A DNA stretch of 10,210 bases from CAYRVX01 sp964642165 (GTDB lineage: Bacteria; Planctomycetota; Phycisphaerae; SM23-33), in assembly GCA_964642165.1 (NCBI GenBank), contig CAZXOC010000270.1, positions 1-10,210 of the forward strand. Reading direction: 5' to 3'. The translations under genes and the position numbers were made by a program. The notes beneath the pieces are model-generated. The model saw only the letters and a program-made list of their open reading frames with translations, searched no databases and was not told the origin of the DNA. Positions 1 through 6,465 of this stretch are shown here, piece by piece (position 1 is the stretch's first letter; each line of letters begins with the position of its first letter).

Positions 1-220
1 ACGACTCGCAGTCGGCCTCGTTGGCATCCGTCGGGTCGTCGTTGACGGCGATCTGGACGAGGTCGTCGACGTACCGGGCGCCCCACAGGTGCTGCTTGAG
101 CGTGCAGCCGCTGCCGTCGCGCGTCGGCAAGGGCGGTGCGTCCTGCGGACGCCAGCGCCCGGCCGCGGAGGCCCTTGGCCTGGCGGCCGCGCGGGTGAGC
201 TCCCCGTAGCCCATGGTCAT
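1..220 (-). pseudogene. Truncated RHS/YD-repeat protein fragment, runs off the window
   Basis: Read on the minus strand from the ATG at 220, a frame stays open to the window edge (73 codons). An in-frame stop lies just upstream at 320-322. Residues 34-73 contain TRDGSG, then LKQHLWGARYVDDLVQ, then a DDP/EADC stretch. I recognise this as the RHS-core type of segment (ERDG...WGxRYVDELV) common in large planctomycete YD-repeat surface proteins. Codons in this part end almost only in G or C, which supports coding. Residues 1-33 (Ala/Arg/Pro rich) resemble nothing I know. RHS proteins are usually over 1000 residues with many YD repeats before this point, so the gene has probably lost its front end or been frameshifted. 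The remainder lies left of the window. Alternatives are a short intact gene with an RHS-like C-terminus, or chance similarity. The start is uncertain: other in-frame ATGs are at 280, 277, 265 and 214. Confidence 0.5.
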
Positions 221-315
221 CTTCCCGTGCCGCCGATGCGCCGAGGTCCCAAGAGATCGGGGCATCGCGGCTACCATCATCGTACCGAGGTGGAAGCACC
301 CTCGCAAGGCGGCGC

Positions 316-510
316 GCGTTCAATCGCCCCCGTTCGGGGGCTCGGTTCTTTGGGCAAGGCTTCCACGGGCTGGCGCCCGTGGCAACCGACAGGCGCCCCC
401 GTTCGGGGGCTGCCGGAGGCCGATCGGGCGGCGCCGCGCGGTGCGCGTGGCGTTCAGTCGCCCCCCTTTCGGGAGCTTGGGGACGGCGCGAGGGGGCGGA
501 GCCCGCCCCC
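316..510. repeat. Cluster of small GC-rich palindromes (REP-like)
   Basis: Two copies of the same hairpin, GCCCCC-GTTC-GGGGGC, lie at 326-341 and 395-410. A degraded third copy (stem interrupted by a mismatch) is at 460-476. Copies one and three share a wider unit: GCGTTCA(A/G)TCG before the hairpin and GCT(C/T)GG after it (316-345 and 450-480). The centres are about 65-70 bases apart. Between copies one and two is another perfect hairpin, an 8-base stem CCACGGGC with loop TGGC (363-382). After copy three comes a further perfect 8-base stem GGGGGCGG with a 3-base loop (492-510). This resembles intergenic repeated extragenic palindromes. Whether the units recur elsewhere in the genome cannot be seen here. 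Confidence 0.6.
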
Positions 511-584
511 GGCGGCAAACGGGACAAACCTCTTATCAGCAAAGGCGTTACGATCCGATCGGCGAGCGGGAAGAGCGGCGGGGA

Positions 585-619
585 GGCTGATTGTCCAAAA
601 AGGGGCTGATTGTCCAAAA
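585..619. repeat. Tandem 16-base direct repeat, period 19
   Basis: The 16-base word GGCTGATTGTCCAAAA occurs at 585-600 and again at 604-619, separated by 3 bases. Part of it (TTGGACA) reappears inverted at 690-696. Just downstream, 642-651 is the perfect 10-base palindrome TATTGCAATA. The patch 585-720 is visibly richer in A and T than the rest of the window. Such paired sites could be binding boxes for a regulator, or the remnant of a mobile element end. No gene for either is visible nearby. Confidence 0.5.
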
Positions 620-737
620 TCTGTACAATGCTAACTGCTTGTATTGCAATATGTTAGGTTCATTTCGGGCCGTCCGGAGGGCCCCAGGATTGGACAGTTC
701 TGACACAATCAATAAAGACTTACGGGCGTCCGGAACG

Positions 738-763
738 CGGCAGGCCCCTGGGCCGTTTTTTTT
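738..763 (+). terminator. Terminator-like hairpin with eight Ts, plus strand
   Basis: A short GC stem is followed at once by an uninterrupted run of eight Ts (756-763). The stem is GGCCC/GGGCC at 743-754; an alternative pairing is CGGC with GCCG at 738-755. This is the layout of an intrinsic terminator for plus-strand transcription. All recognisable genes here run the other way, so it would have to end an unannotated plus-strand transcript or an antisense one. The stem is only 4-5 base pairs, so it may be weak or accidental. Confidence 0.35.
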
Positions 764-883
764 CGAGAGGCCCGAGAAGTGTCGCGCAACGGCGCGTTCG
801 TCGGGGCGGCAGGGCGGTCGCCGAGCGGGACCGACACGTGCGGCCGTCGGTCGCCCCCATGCCCCCGGAGGCCCTCGAGCGCG

Positions 884-2551
884 TCAGGTCTGCTTGGCTC
901 TGCGGGCCTTCTTGTCCTTGGCCTTCTGGTCGCTCTTGGCCTTCTTCCTGCGGCGCCGCCCAGCGGGCCAGGGCACGACGTGCGCCCGCTCGGCCCACTG
1001 CTGCCAGACGGCGGCCATCTCCCGGACGCGGTCGCCGTGCCCGGCCGCCAGGTCGTTCAGCTCGGTGCGGTCGGCCTCCATGTCGTACAGCTCCCAGGGC
1101 CCGGTTCGCCCCTTGGCGACGAGCTTCCACTTGCCGATCCGCACGGCGCGGTTGCCCTCGTGCTCCCAGAAGATGGCCTCGCGCTCGATGGGGCGGTCGT
1201 CGAACGCGGGCGTGAGGCTGCGGCCCTCCATCGGCAGGATGGCTTGGCCCTTGCGCTCGGTGGGGTAGGTCGCGCCGGCGACCTCGACGCAGGTCGCCAT
1301 GATGTCGATGAGGTGTCCGGGCTGGCGGCGGAGCTGGCCGGCGGCCTTGACCCGCGCCGGCCAGTGGACGATCAGCGGCGTGGCGATGCCGCCCTCGTGC
1401 ACCCAGTGCTTGTAGCGGCGGAACGGCGTGTTGGAGGCGTTGGCCCACGACAGCCCATAGCTGGCGAACGAGCTGTCCGTCCCGAGCACGCCGCCGCGCT
1501 TCCGCTCGAAGCCCCACGGTCCGCCCTCGGCGCAGCCGCCGTTGTCCGCCAGGAACAGCCACAGCGTGTTGTCGAGCTGCCCCAGCCGCTTCAACGCCGC
1601 GGCGATCCGACCCGCCCCCTGGTCGACGCTGTCGATCTGCGCGGCGTAGACGGCCATTCGCAGGTCCATGTCCTTCCGCTTGGCCTCGTCGACCTCCGCC
1701 CAGGCCGTGGCGGCCGTGTCCCGCGGCGTGATCGGCCAGCGCTTCTTCACCAGCCCCATCTCGATCATCCGCCGGTGCCGCTCGGCGCGGACGGCGTCCC
1801 AGCCCTTCCGGTACGTGCCGCGGTACTTGTCGATGTCGCGCCGGTGGGCGTGCAGAGGCCAGTGCGGCGCGGTGTAGGCCACGTAGAGGAAGAAGGGGTC
1901 CTTCGGCCGGGCCTTGCGGTGCCCGGTGATGAACTTGACGGCCGTGTCGCTGATCGCGTCGGTGTAGTAGAAGCCCTTGGGGGCCTGGATCTGCGTGTTG
2001 TCGTCGGTGAGCGTGGCGGGTGTCCAGAAGCTCCCGGCGCCGGTGATGGTGCCGAAGAAGCGGTCGTAGCCTCGCTGTCGCGGCCAGTTGTGCTTCGGCC
2101 CGTCCGGGCCGGTGAAGCGCGTCACGTGCCACTTGCCGCACATGTAGGTCCCGTAGCCGGCGGGGCGGAGGACCTCGGGGATCGTCACGCAGCTCTTGTT
2201 GAGGTTGCCGCGGTAGCCGTCCGTGCCGCGGTCGTTCATCATGTGCCCCACGCCCGCCTGGTGGGGGTAGAGCCCGGTCATCAGGCTCGCCCGCGTGGGG
2301 CAGCACCGCGCGGTGTTGTAGAACTGCGTGAACCGCAGGCCGCTCGCCGCCAGGCGGTCCAGGTTCGGCGTGCGGATCTCCCCGCCGTAGCAGCCGATGT
2401 CCGAATAGCCCATGTCGTCGACCATCATCAGGACGATGTTGGGCCTCGGGGCCTTCCCGGCGGCGGCCAGCCAGCGTGGAGCCACCGCGGCGGCCGCACC
2501 CATTCCCAGCTTCCTCAGGAACCCCCTGCGCGTCGTCGTGTGCCCTGTCAT
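884..2551 (-). CDS. Tat-exported arylsulfatase (sulfatase 1)
   Basis: The product has 555 residues and belongs to the type I, formylglycine-dependent sulfatase family. It would hydrolyse sulfate esters, probably on a carbohydrate, outside the cytoplasm. The N-terminus carries a Tat signal (TRRGFLRK, residues 7-14) followed by an Ala-rich stretch. Family signatures are clear: metal-binding D45-D46 in VDDMGYSD; the formylglycine motif C83-C-P-T-R87 followed by ASLMTGLYP; GKWH (139-142); PH (229-230); ADNGG with D336-N337; and KHWVHEGG (381-388). CCPTRASLMTG followed by HQAGVGHM fits the arylsulfatase A/B-like group common in planctomycetes. The last 24 residues (532-555) are almost only Lys, Arg, Ala and Gln/Asp, unusual for the family. 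The ATG at 2551 is preferred over 2614 because it has AAAGGA ten bases upstream and places the Tat motif at the N-terminus. It is the last gene of the group, 125 bases after the oxidoreductase gene. Family call is firm; the substrate is unknown. Confidence 0.93.
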   Translation of the reverse strand: MTGHTTTRRGFLRKLGMGAAAAVAPRWLAAAGKAPRPNIVLMMVDDMGYSDIGCYGGEIRTPNLDRLAASGLRFTQFYNTARCCPTRASLMTGLYPHQAGVGHMMNDRGTDGYRGNLNKSCVTIPEVLRPAGYGTYMCGKWHVTRFTGPDGPKHNWPRQRGYDRFFGTITGAGSFWTPATLTDDNTQIQAPKGFYYTDAISDTAVKFITGHRKARPKDPFFLYVAYTAPHWPLHAHRRDIDKYRGTYRKGWDAVRAERHRRMIEMGLVKKRWPITPRDTAATAWAEVDEAKRKDMDLRMAVYAAQIDSVDQGAGRIAAALKRLGQLDNTLWLFLADNGGCAEGGPWGFERKRGGVLGTDSSFASYGLSWANASNTPFRRYKHWVHEGGIATPLIVHWPARVKAAGQLRRQPGHLIDIMATCVEVAGATYPTERKGQAILPMEGRSLTPAFDDRPIEREAIFWEHEGNRAVRIGKWKLVAKGRTGPWELYDMEADRTELNDLAAGHGDRVREMAAVWQQWAERAHVVPWPAGRRRRKKAKSDQKAKDKKARRAKQT

Positions 2552-2561
2552 GATCGCCTTG

Positions 2562-2567
2562 TCCTTT
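2562..2567 (-). promoter_or_regulatory. Ribosome binding site of sulfatase 1
   Basis: AAAGGA on the minus strand lies 10 bases before the ATG at 2551. It supports that start over the in-frame ATG at 2614, which would put 21 extra residues before the Tat motif. Confidence 0.6.
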
Positions 2568-2676
2568 CCGCGGCCGGGCCTGCCTGCCGGGCGCTCGGCG
2601 GTGCCTTGCTGCATGGCACCGAGGGTACGGCAAGGCTCGCGCGGGGGCAAGCCGAAGCGCCGCGTCGGCGGGGGTC

Positions 2677-3918
2677 TCACAGCCGCCAGGGCTCGCGCCG
2701 GGCCCGGTCCAGCAGGCGGTCGGCCTCGTCGTCGCCGGCGAAGCGCTCGTTGGCCGGGTCCCACCTCAGGGCTCGCCGCAGCCAGTACGCGATGTTGCCC
2801 AGGTGGCAGACGCTCATCGTGCGGTGGCCGATCTGCACGTCGCAGACCGGCCGCTGCCGCGTGCGGACGCAGTCGATGAAGTTGCCGCCGTGGTTGGAGC
2901 TGCGGCGGAGGTGCACCTCTCCCGGGCCGATCGGCTCGCGCATCAGGCCGGCGGGCTGGGTCTGGAGCGTGCCGCGGTTGACGGCGATCTCGCCCTCGGT
3001 GCCGCGGAAGACCACGGCCCAGTCGCCCATGCGCCCGGTATGGCGGACCTCCACGCCGCCGGCGTAGAGGAACGTGACGCCCGGGTGGCCTCGCCTCCCC
3101 GGCGGGAGGACCTCCACCGGCCCCGTGGCGTCGGCGGCCAGGCCCCACTGGGCGATGTCGAAGTGGTGGCTGCCCCAGCCGGTCATGCCGCCCCCGGAGT
3201 AGTCGCGCAGGCCCTCCCACGCGCCGCAGCCGCGCGTGCAGATGTCGGCATGGAACGGCCGCCACGGCGCGGGGCCGAGCCACAGGTCCCAGTCGATGCC
3301 CTCGGGGACGGGCTGGGCCCCCAGGCGGCAGCAGCCCGGCGGCCCGCTCACGTGGACCTCGACGACCCGGAGGCGGCCGATGCGCCCGCTTCGGACCATC
3401 TCGCAGGCGAAGCGGAACTCGTGGCTGCTGCGCTGCTGCGTGCCGTGCTGGAAGACGCGCCCGTAGCGGCGGACGGCGTCGACCATGGCCCGCCCGTCGC
3501 GGACGGTCAGCGACATGGGCTTCTCGCAGAAGACGTCCGCGCCGGCGCGGGCGGCGGCGATCGTGTGCAGCGGCTTCCAGTGGCTCGGGCTGGCGACGGT
3601 CACGGCGTCGAGGTCGCCGCGGGCGAGCATGTCGCGGAAGTCCCGGTAGACCGCCAGGCCGGCCCGCCGGAAGGGCGCCAGCCGCGCCGCCTGCACGTCG
3701 CAGGCGGCCACCGCCTGAACGTCGCCTCGCCGCGCCAGGCTGGTGAAGACATAGCTGCCCCGGCCGCCGACGCCGATCGCGCCGAGCGCGATGCGGTCGC
3801 TCGGGGCGGCGCGCCCGCCGGCGCCCAGCGCGGAGGCGCGCACCACGGCGGGGAAGCCCACCGCGCCCGCCGCGCCGCGCAAGAACCTGCGTCGCGTGAT
3901 CTGCCCGTGCCGTCCCAT
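2677..3918 (-). CDS. Tat-exported Gfo/Idh/MocA oxidoreductase (1)
   Basis: The product has 413 residues and is an NAD(P)-dependent oxidoreductase of the Gfo/Idh/MocA family. Such enzymes act on sugars, sugar acids or cyclitols, often with the cofactor tightly held. A Tat signal (TRRRFLRG, residues 8-15) indicates export already folded. The nucleotide-binding Rossmann turn is GAIGVGGRGS (46-55), with the sheet ending in AACD (71-74). The catalytic lysine motif is CEKP (131-134, K133). The planctomycete-type GIDWDLWLGPAPW segment is at 207-219. The C-terminus has GNIAYWL and ends EPWRL, as in its neighbour at 6466-7653. The active-site motif normally DWGxH reads GWGSH (247-251), so the usual Asp is Gly while H251 remains. 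This may mark a subfamily or altered chemistry. The start is secured by GGGGAGGT six bases upstream. It follows sulfatase 2 by 38 bases, presumably in the same transcript. Substrate unknown. Confidence 0.92.
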   Translation of the reverse strand: MGRHGQITRRRFLRGAAGAVGFPAVVRASALGAGGRAAPSDRIALGAIGVGGRGSYVFTSLARRGDVQAVAACDVQAARLAPFRRAGLAVYRDFRDMLARGDLDAVTVASPSHWKPLHTIAAARAGADVFCEKPMSLTVRDGRAMVDAVRRYGRVFQHGTQQRSSHEFRFACEMVRSGRIGRLRVVEVHVSGPPGCCRLGAQPVPEGIDWDLWLGPAPWRPFHADICTRGCGAWEGLRDYSGGGMTGWGSHHFDIAQWGLAADATGPVEVLPPGRRGHPGVTFLYAGGVEVRHTGRMGDWAVVFRGTEGEIAVNRGTLQTQPAGLMREPIGPGEVHLRRSSNHGGNFIDCVRTRQRPVCDVQIGHRTMSVCHLGNIAYWLRRALRWDPANERFAGDDEADRLLDRARREPWRL

Positions 3919-3924
3919 GGTCGC

Positions 3925-3932
3925 ACCTCCCC
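3925..3932 (-). promoter_or_regulatory. Strong ribosome binding site of oxidoreductase 1
   Basis: GGGGAGGT on the minus strand lies six bases before the ATG at 3918, a near-ideal Shine-Dalgarno sequence. It is the strongest in the window and fixes this start. Confidence 0.7.
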
Positions 3933-3934
3933 TT

Positions 3935-3951
3935 CGCCGGGCCGCCCGGCG
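3935..3951 (-). promoter_or_regulatory. Perfect hairpin between sulfatase 2 and oxidoreductase 1
   Basis: CGCCGGG and CCCGGCG form a perfect 7-base stem around a 3-base loop. It starts six bases after the sulfatase 2 stop codon (3957-3959) and ends just before the next ribosome binding site. No T run follows in the direction of transcription, so it is not a classical terminator. It could stabilise mRNA ends or affect initiation of the downstream gene. In DNA this GC-rich it may also be chance. Confidence 0.4.
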
Positions 3952-3956
3952 CGCCG

Positions 3957-5393
3957 TCACCGCGCGCTGTTCTTGCCGACGCGGTCGCCGCGAACGTACG
4001 CCCGGATGTTGACGCGCCGCCCGTGCTGCTGCTTGCGAGGCGCGGTGTAGGCCTTCGCGGCGACCGCCTCGATCCGCTCGACGACCTCCGCGTTCGCCGC
4101 GGCTACGTCGTTCGACTCGCCGACGTCCTTCGACAGGTCGTAGAGCTGCCAGGGGCGCTTCTGGCTGCGGACGGCCTTCCATTGGCCCATGCGCACGGCC
4201 GTGGTCCTGCCGCCGCCCCAGAAGAGGAACTCGTGGGCCTTCTGCTCCCCGGCCCGGCCGAGGAGCGCCGGCACGATCGAGATGCCGTCGGTCCTGGGCG
4301 GGCGGGCGCCGGCCAGCTCCGCGAACGTCGGCATCATGTCCTGGAAGCCGCCGACGTGGTCGCTGACCGTGCCCGGCCGGACCTTCCCGGGCCAGCGGAC
4401 GACGAACGGCACGCGCAGGCCGCCCTCGTACAGGCTGCCCTTGGCGCCGCGCAGCGGGCCGCCGCCCCGGAAGAAGGCGCGCAGCGGCTCCCAGGGCCCG
4501 GACTGCGGCCCGTTGTCGCTGGTGAAGATCACGATCGTGTTCTTCTCGATGCCCAACTCGCCCAGCAGCGCGACGATCCGCCCGACGTTGCGGTCCATGC
4601 GGCTGATCATACCGGCGTAGACGGCGTAGGCGTCGTCGCTGCCGATGTAGCCCGGGCGCGGGTCGTTGATGGTCTTCCTGGGGAACGTGCCGCGATACGG
4701 CCGGACCGAGTCCTCGGGAACGGCCAGCTCCACGTGCGGGATGATCGTCGGGACGTAGCAGAAGAACGGCCGGCGCTTCTTCGCCGCGGCGCGGATGAAC
4801 GCCAGCGCCTTGGCGTGCAGGACGTCGTCGACGTACTGCTCGCGCCCGCCGGCGTTGCCCGGCAGCGGGAGCTTCTCGTCGTTGTGCCAGATCCAGGACG
4901 GGTAGTAGAAGTGCGCGTGCACCTGGTGGTAGAAGCCGTAGAAGTCGTCGAAGCCCTTCCGCTTCGGCTGCCCGGGCGCGCCCTGGAGCCCCAGGCCCCA
5001 CTTGCCGAAGCCGCCGGTCGTGTAGCCCGCCCGCTGGAGCACCTGGGCGACGGTGGTCTCCCCTTCCAGCAGCGACGAGCTGCCGCTGTTGGACCGCACG
5101 GCGGTGTGGCCGTGATGGAGCCCCGTCATCAGCACGCTGCGGGACGGCGCGCAGACGGTGAAGCCGGCGTAGTACTGCGTGAACTTCATCCCCTCCGCCG
5201 CCAGGCGATCCACGTTGGGCGTGCGGATCTTCTTCTGGCCGTAGCAGCCCAGGTGGCCGTAGCCGAGGTCGTCGGCGAGGATGAAGACGATGTTGGGCCG
5301 CTCGGCCTTCGCCCCGGCCGCACGCGCCGCCTCGGCGAACGCCGTCGCCGCGGCGCCCAGTCCGATCCCCTTCAGGAAATCGCGTCGGTTCAT
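3957..5393 (-). CDS. Tat-exported arylsulfatase (sulfatase 2)
   Basis: The product has 478 residues and is a type I sulfatase, thought to cleave sulfate esters in the periplasm or outside the cell. The N-terminus is a textbook Tat signal, NRRDFLKGIG (2-11), followed by Ala-rich sequence. Signatures: D41-D42 in ADDLGYG; formylglycine motif C81-A-P-S-R85 followed by SVLMTG; GKWGLG (130-135); YYPSWIW (163-169); PH (219-220); TSDNG with D293-N294; and GAKGSLYEGGLRVP with K318. GKWGLG and the Q..AH.YYP..IW pattern place it in a different sulfatase branch from the one at 884-2551, so the two probably take different sulfate positions or substrates. The start is set by the Tat motif and an AGGAAAGGGA stretch upstream. 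Its ATG shares the A of the TGA of the preceding esterase gene (TGATG), suggesting coupled translation. The final ~30 residues are basic, less so than in sulfatase 1. Confidence 0.94.
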   Translation of the reverse strand: MNRRDFLKGIGLGAAATAFAEAARAAGAKAERPNIVFILADDLGYGHLGCYGQKKIRTPNVDRLAAEGMKFTQYYAGFTVCAPSRSVLMTGLHHGHTAVRSNSGSSSLLEGETTVAQVLQRAGYTTGGFGKWGLGLQGAPGQPKRKGFDDFYGFYHQVHAHFYYPSWIWHNDEKLPLPGNAGGREQYVDDVLHAKALAFIRAAAKKRRPFFCYVPTIIPHVELAVPEDSVRPYRGTFPRKTINDPRPGYIGSDDAYAVYAGMISRMDRNVGRIVALLGELGIEKNTIVIFTSDNGPQSGPWEPLRAFFRGGGPLRGAKGSLYEGGLRVPFVVRWPGKVRPGTVSDHVGGFQDMMPTFAELAGARPPRTDGISIVPALLGRAGEQKAHEFLFWGGGRTTAVRMGQWKAVRSQKRPWQLYDLSKDVGESNDVAAANAEVVERIEAVAAKAYTAPRKQQHGRRVNIRAYVRGDRVGKNSAR

Positions 5394-6442
5394 CAGGGGT
5401 CCCTTTCCTGGCCGCTCGCCGCGCCAGCCCGGCCGGGCGGGCGAAGGTGCTTGTGCAGAAACGCCAGGCAGGACGGCACGTCGAAGACGTGGCCGTCGCC
5501 GTGGACGACCAGCACGGCGCGGTCCTTCCGGCCGAAGACCGCGTAGCAGGCCTGGATCTCCTTCATGGCCTGCTGGGCGACGTCCACGGGGAAGCCCCCG
5601 CCGGCGCGCTCCTTCCGCCCGTTCTGGCAGCACAGCGGGCGCGGGGCGGTCAGGCTGTAGACGTCGGCGAAGTCGAAGTTCGTCGTCAGTTGCGGGAACT
5701 CCCAGCACGGGCAGTGCCCGCGGCGCATGTTCGCGACGGTGGTGAGGAAGCCCGAGCTGACCGTCGCGGCGATCCGCGTGTCCATCGCCCCGAGCCACAT
5801 GGCCATCTCCCCGCCGAGGCTCAGCCCCGCGCAGCCGATGTGCCCCGCGTCGACCTCCGGGCGGGTGGTCAGGTAGTCGACGCACCGCATCACGTCCCAG
5901 AGCCGCTCGCCCATGAGGGTGCGGCCGGTCTCGTAGACCTTGTGGCGGCCGACGTCGGTCGAGATGGTGACGTACGCCCTCCCGGCCAGCGCCCGCCCGA
6001 AGCCGCGGTACGGCCCGGCCGCCGCGTAGGGCGAGCGCCGATTGCCCCCGTGCCCGTGGATGCACACCACGGCGGGGTGCCTCGTCCCGGCGGGGCCCTT
6101 CGGCACGGTCAGGATCGCCCGAACACGCCGCGTGGGCGTGGACTGAAGCTCCAGCTCGTGGACCGTGAAGCTCGCCTCCGCCTTGGTGGAGGTCACGGTC
6201 GGCTTGAGGGGGATGCCCGGGCGGCCGTCCTTCGGCCGGTCGGCGTCGACCAGGTCCTTCAGCGCCAGCAGCTCCCACAGCAGCTTGCGGGACGACCGCT
6301 GCCAGGCCAGCGCCGCGGCGCGGTCGGTCGCGCGGAACCCGCGTTTTCTCGCGTCCATGGTCTGCCCCCGCGCGGGCGGGGCGACGGATCCCGCCGCGAC
6401 CGCGACGAACAGCACGCCGACCACTGCACGCTTTCTCGGCAT
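5393..6442 (-). CDS. Secreted alpha/beta-hydrolase, acetyl-xylan-esterase-like
   Basis: The product has 349 residues and is an alpha/beta-hydrolase close to the acetyl xylan esterase / dienelactone hydrolase-like group. It probably removes acetyl or other ester groups from a carbohydrate. A Sec signal peptide (RKR, then a hydrophobic stretch, likely cut near ARG-QT, residues 25-28) sends it out of the cytoplasm. Visible elements: oxyanion segment CIHGHGGNRRSPY (127-139); nucleophile elbow GLSLGG (206-211, S208); HCPCWEFPQL (243-252); APRPL (266-270) followed by NGRKE; and the catalytic His in VVHGDGHVF (H318). Relatives have NGEKD at the acid position, whereas here Glu (E278) stands where Asp is usual. 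The start has AAGGG upstream. It lies 23 bases after the oxidoreductase gene and overlaps the sulfatase 2 start by one base, so it clearly belongs to one operon. Esterase specificity is inferred from context. Confidence 0.85.
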   Translation of the reverse strand: MPRKRAVVGVLFVAVAAGSVAPPARGQTMDARKRGFRATDRAAALAWQRSSRKLLWELLALKDLVDADRPKDGRPGIPLKPTVTSTKAEASFTVHELELQSTPTRRVRAILTVPKGPAGTRHPAVVCIHGHGGNRRSPYAAAGPYRGFGRALAGRAYVTISTDVGRHKVYETGRTLMGERLWDVMRCVDYLTTRPEVDAGHIGCAGLSLGGEMAMWLGAMDTRIAATVSSGFLTTVANMRRGHCPCWEFPQLTTNFDFADVYSLTAPRPLCCQNGRKERAGGGFPVDVAQQAMKEIQACYAVFGRKDRAVLVVHGDGHVFDVPSCLAFLHKHLRPPGRAGAASGQERDP

Positions 6443-6465
6443 CGGTGGCACCCTTGTCGGGCTCG

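Larger units (their letters stand above)
221..883. other. Long stretch without an intact gene
   Basis: About 660 bases separate the RHS-like fragment from the end of the first sulfatase. No frame here has recognisable protein similarity; open frames exist only because the DNA is GC-rich. It holds a palindrome cluster (316-510), an AT-richer patch with a tandem repeat (585-720) and a plus-strand hairpin followed by a T run (738-763), each described separately. I see nothing recognisable in 764-883, which directly follows the sulfatase stop codon. No terminator with a T run in the minus direction was found close behind that stop. Confidence 0.6.

Noticed and set aside
316..480. Regularly spaced hairpins suggestive of a CRISPR array.
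   Set aside because: There are only three copies, one degraded, the repeats are short and vary in their flanks, and no cas gene is present.
89..634. Plus-strand open frames across the palindrome cluster.
   Set aside because: The translation is Arg/Gly/Pro-rich with no family resemblance, and it crosses repeated hairpins. A minus-strand frame explains the coding signal in 1-124 better.
585..720. End of an insertion sequence.
   Set aside because: No transposase frame, no paired terminal inverted repeats and no target duplication could be identified; only direct repeats and one partial inverted word.
2552..2614. Upstream ATG at 2614 as the start of sulfatase 1.
   Set aside because: It would add 21 residues before the Tat motif, and its ATG lies in the loop of a predicted hairpin. 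The ATG at 2551 has a good ribosome binding site.
779..3067. A long plus-strand open frame (about 760 codons) antisense to sulfatase 1 and oxidoreductase 1.
   Set aside because: It shows no recognisable motif, has a low-complexity composition, and lies over two genes with clear catalytic signatures. It mirrors their G/C-ending codons.
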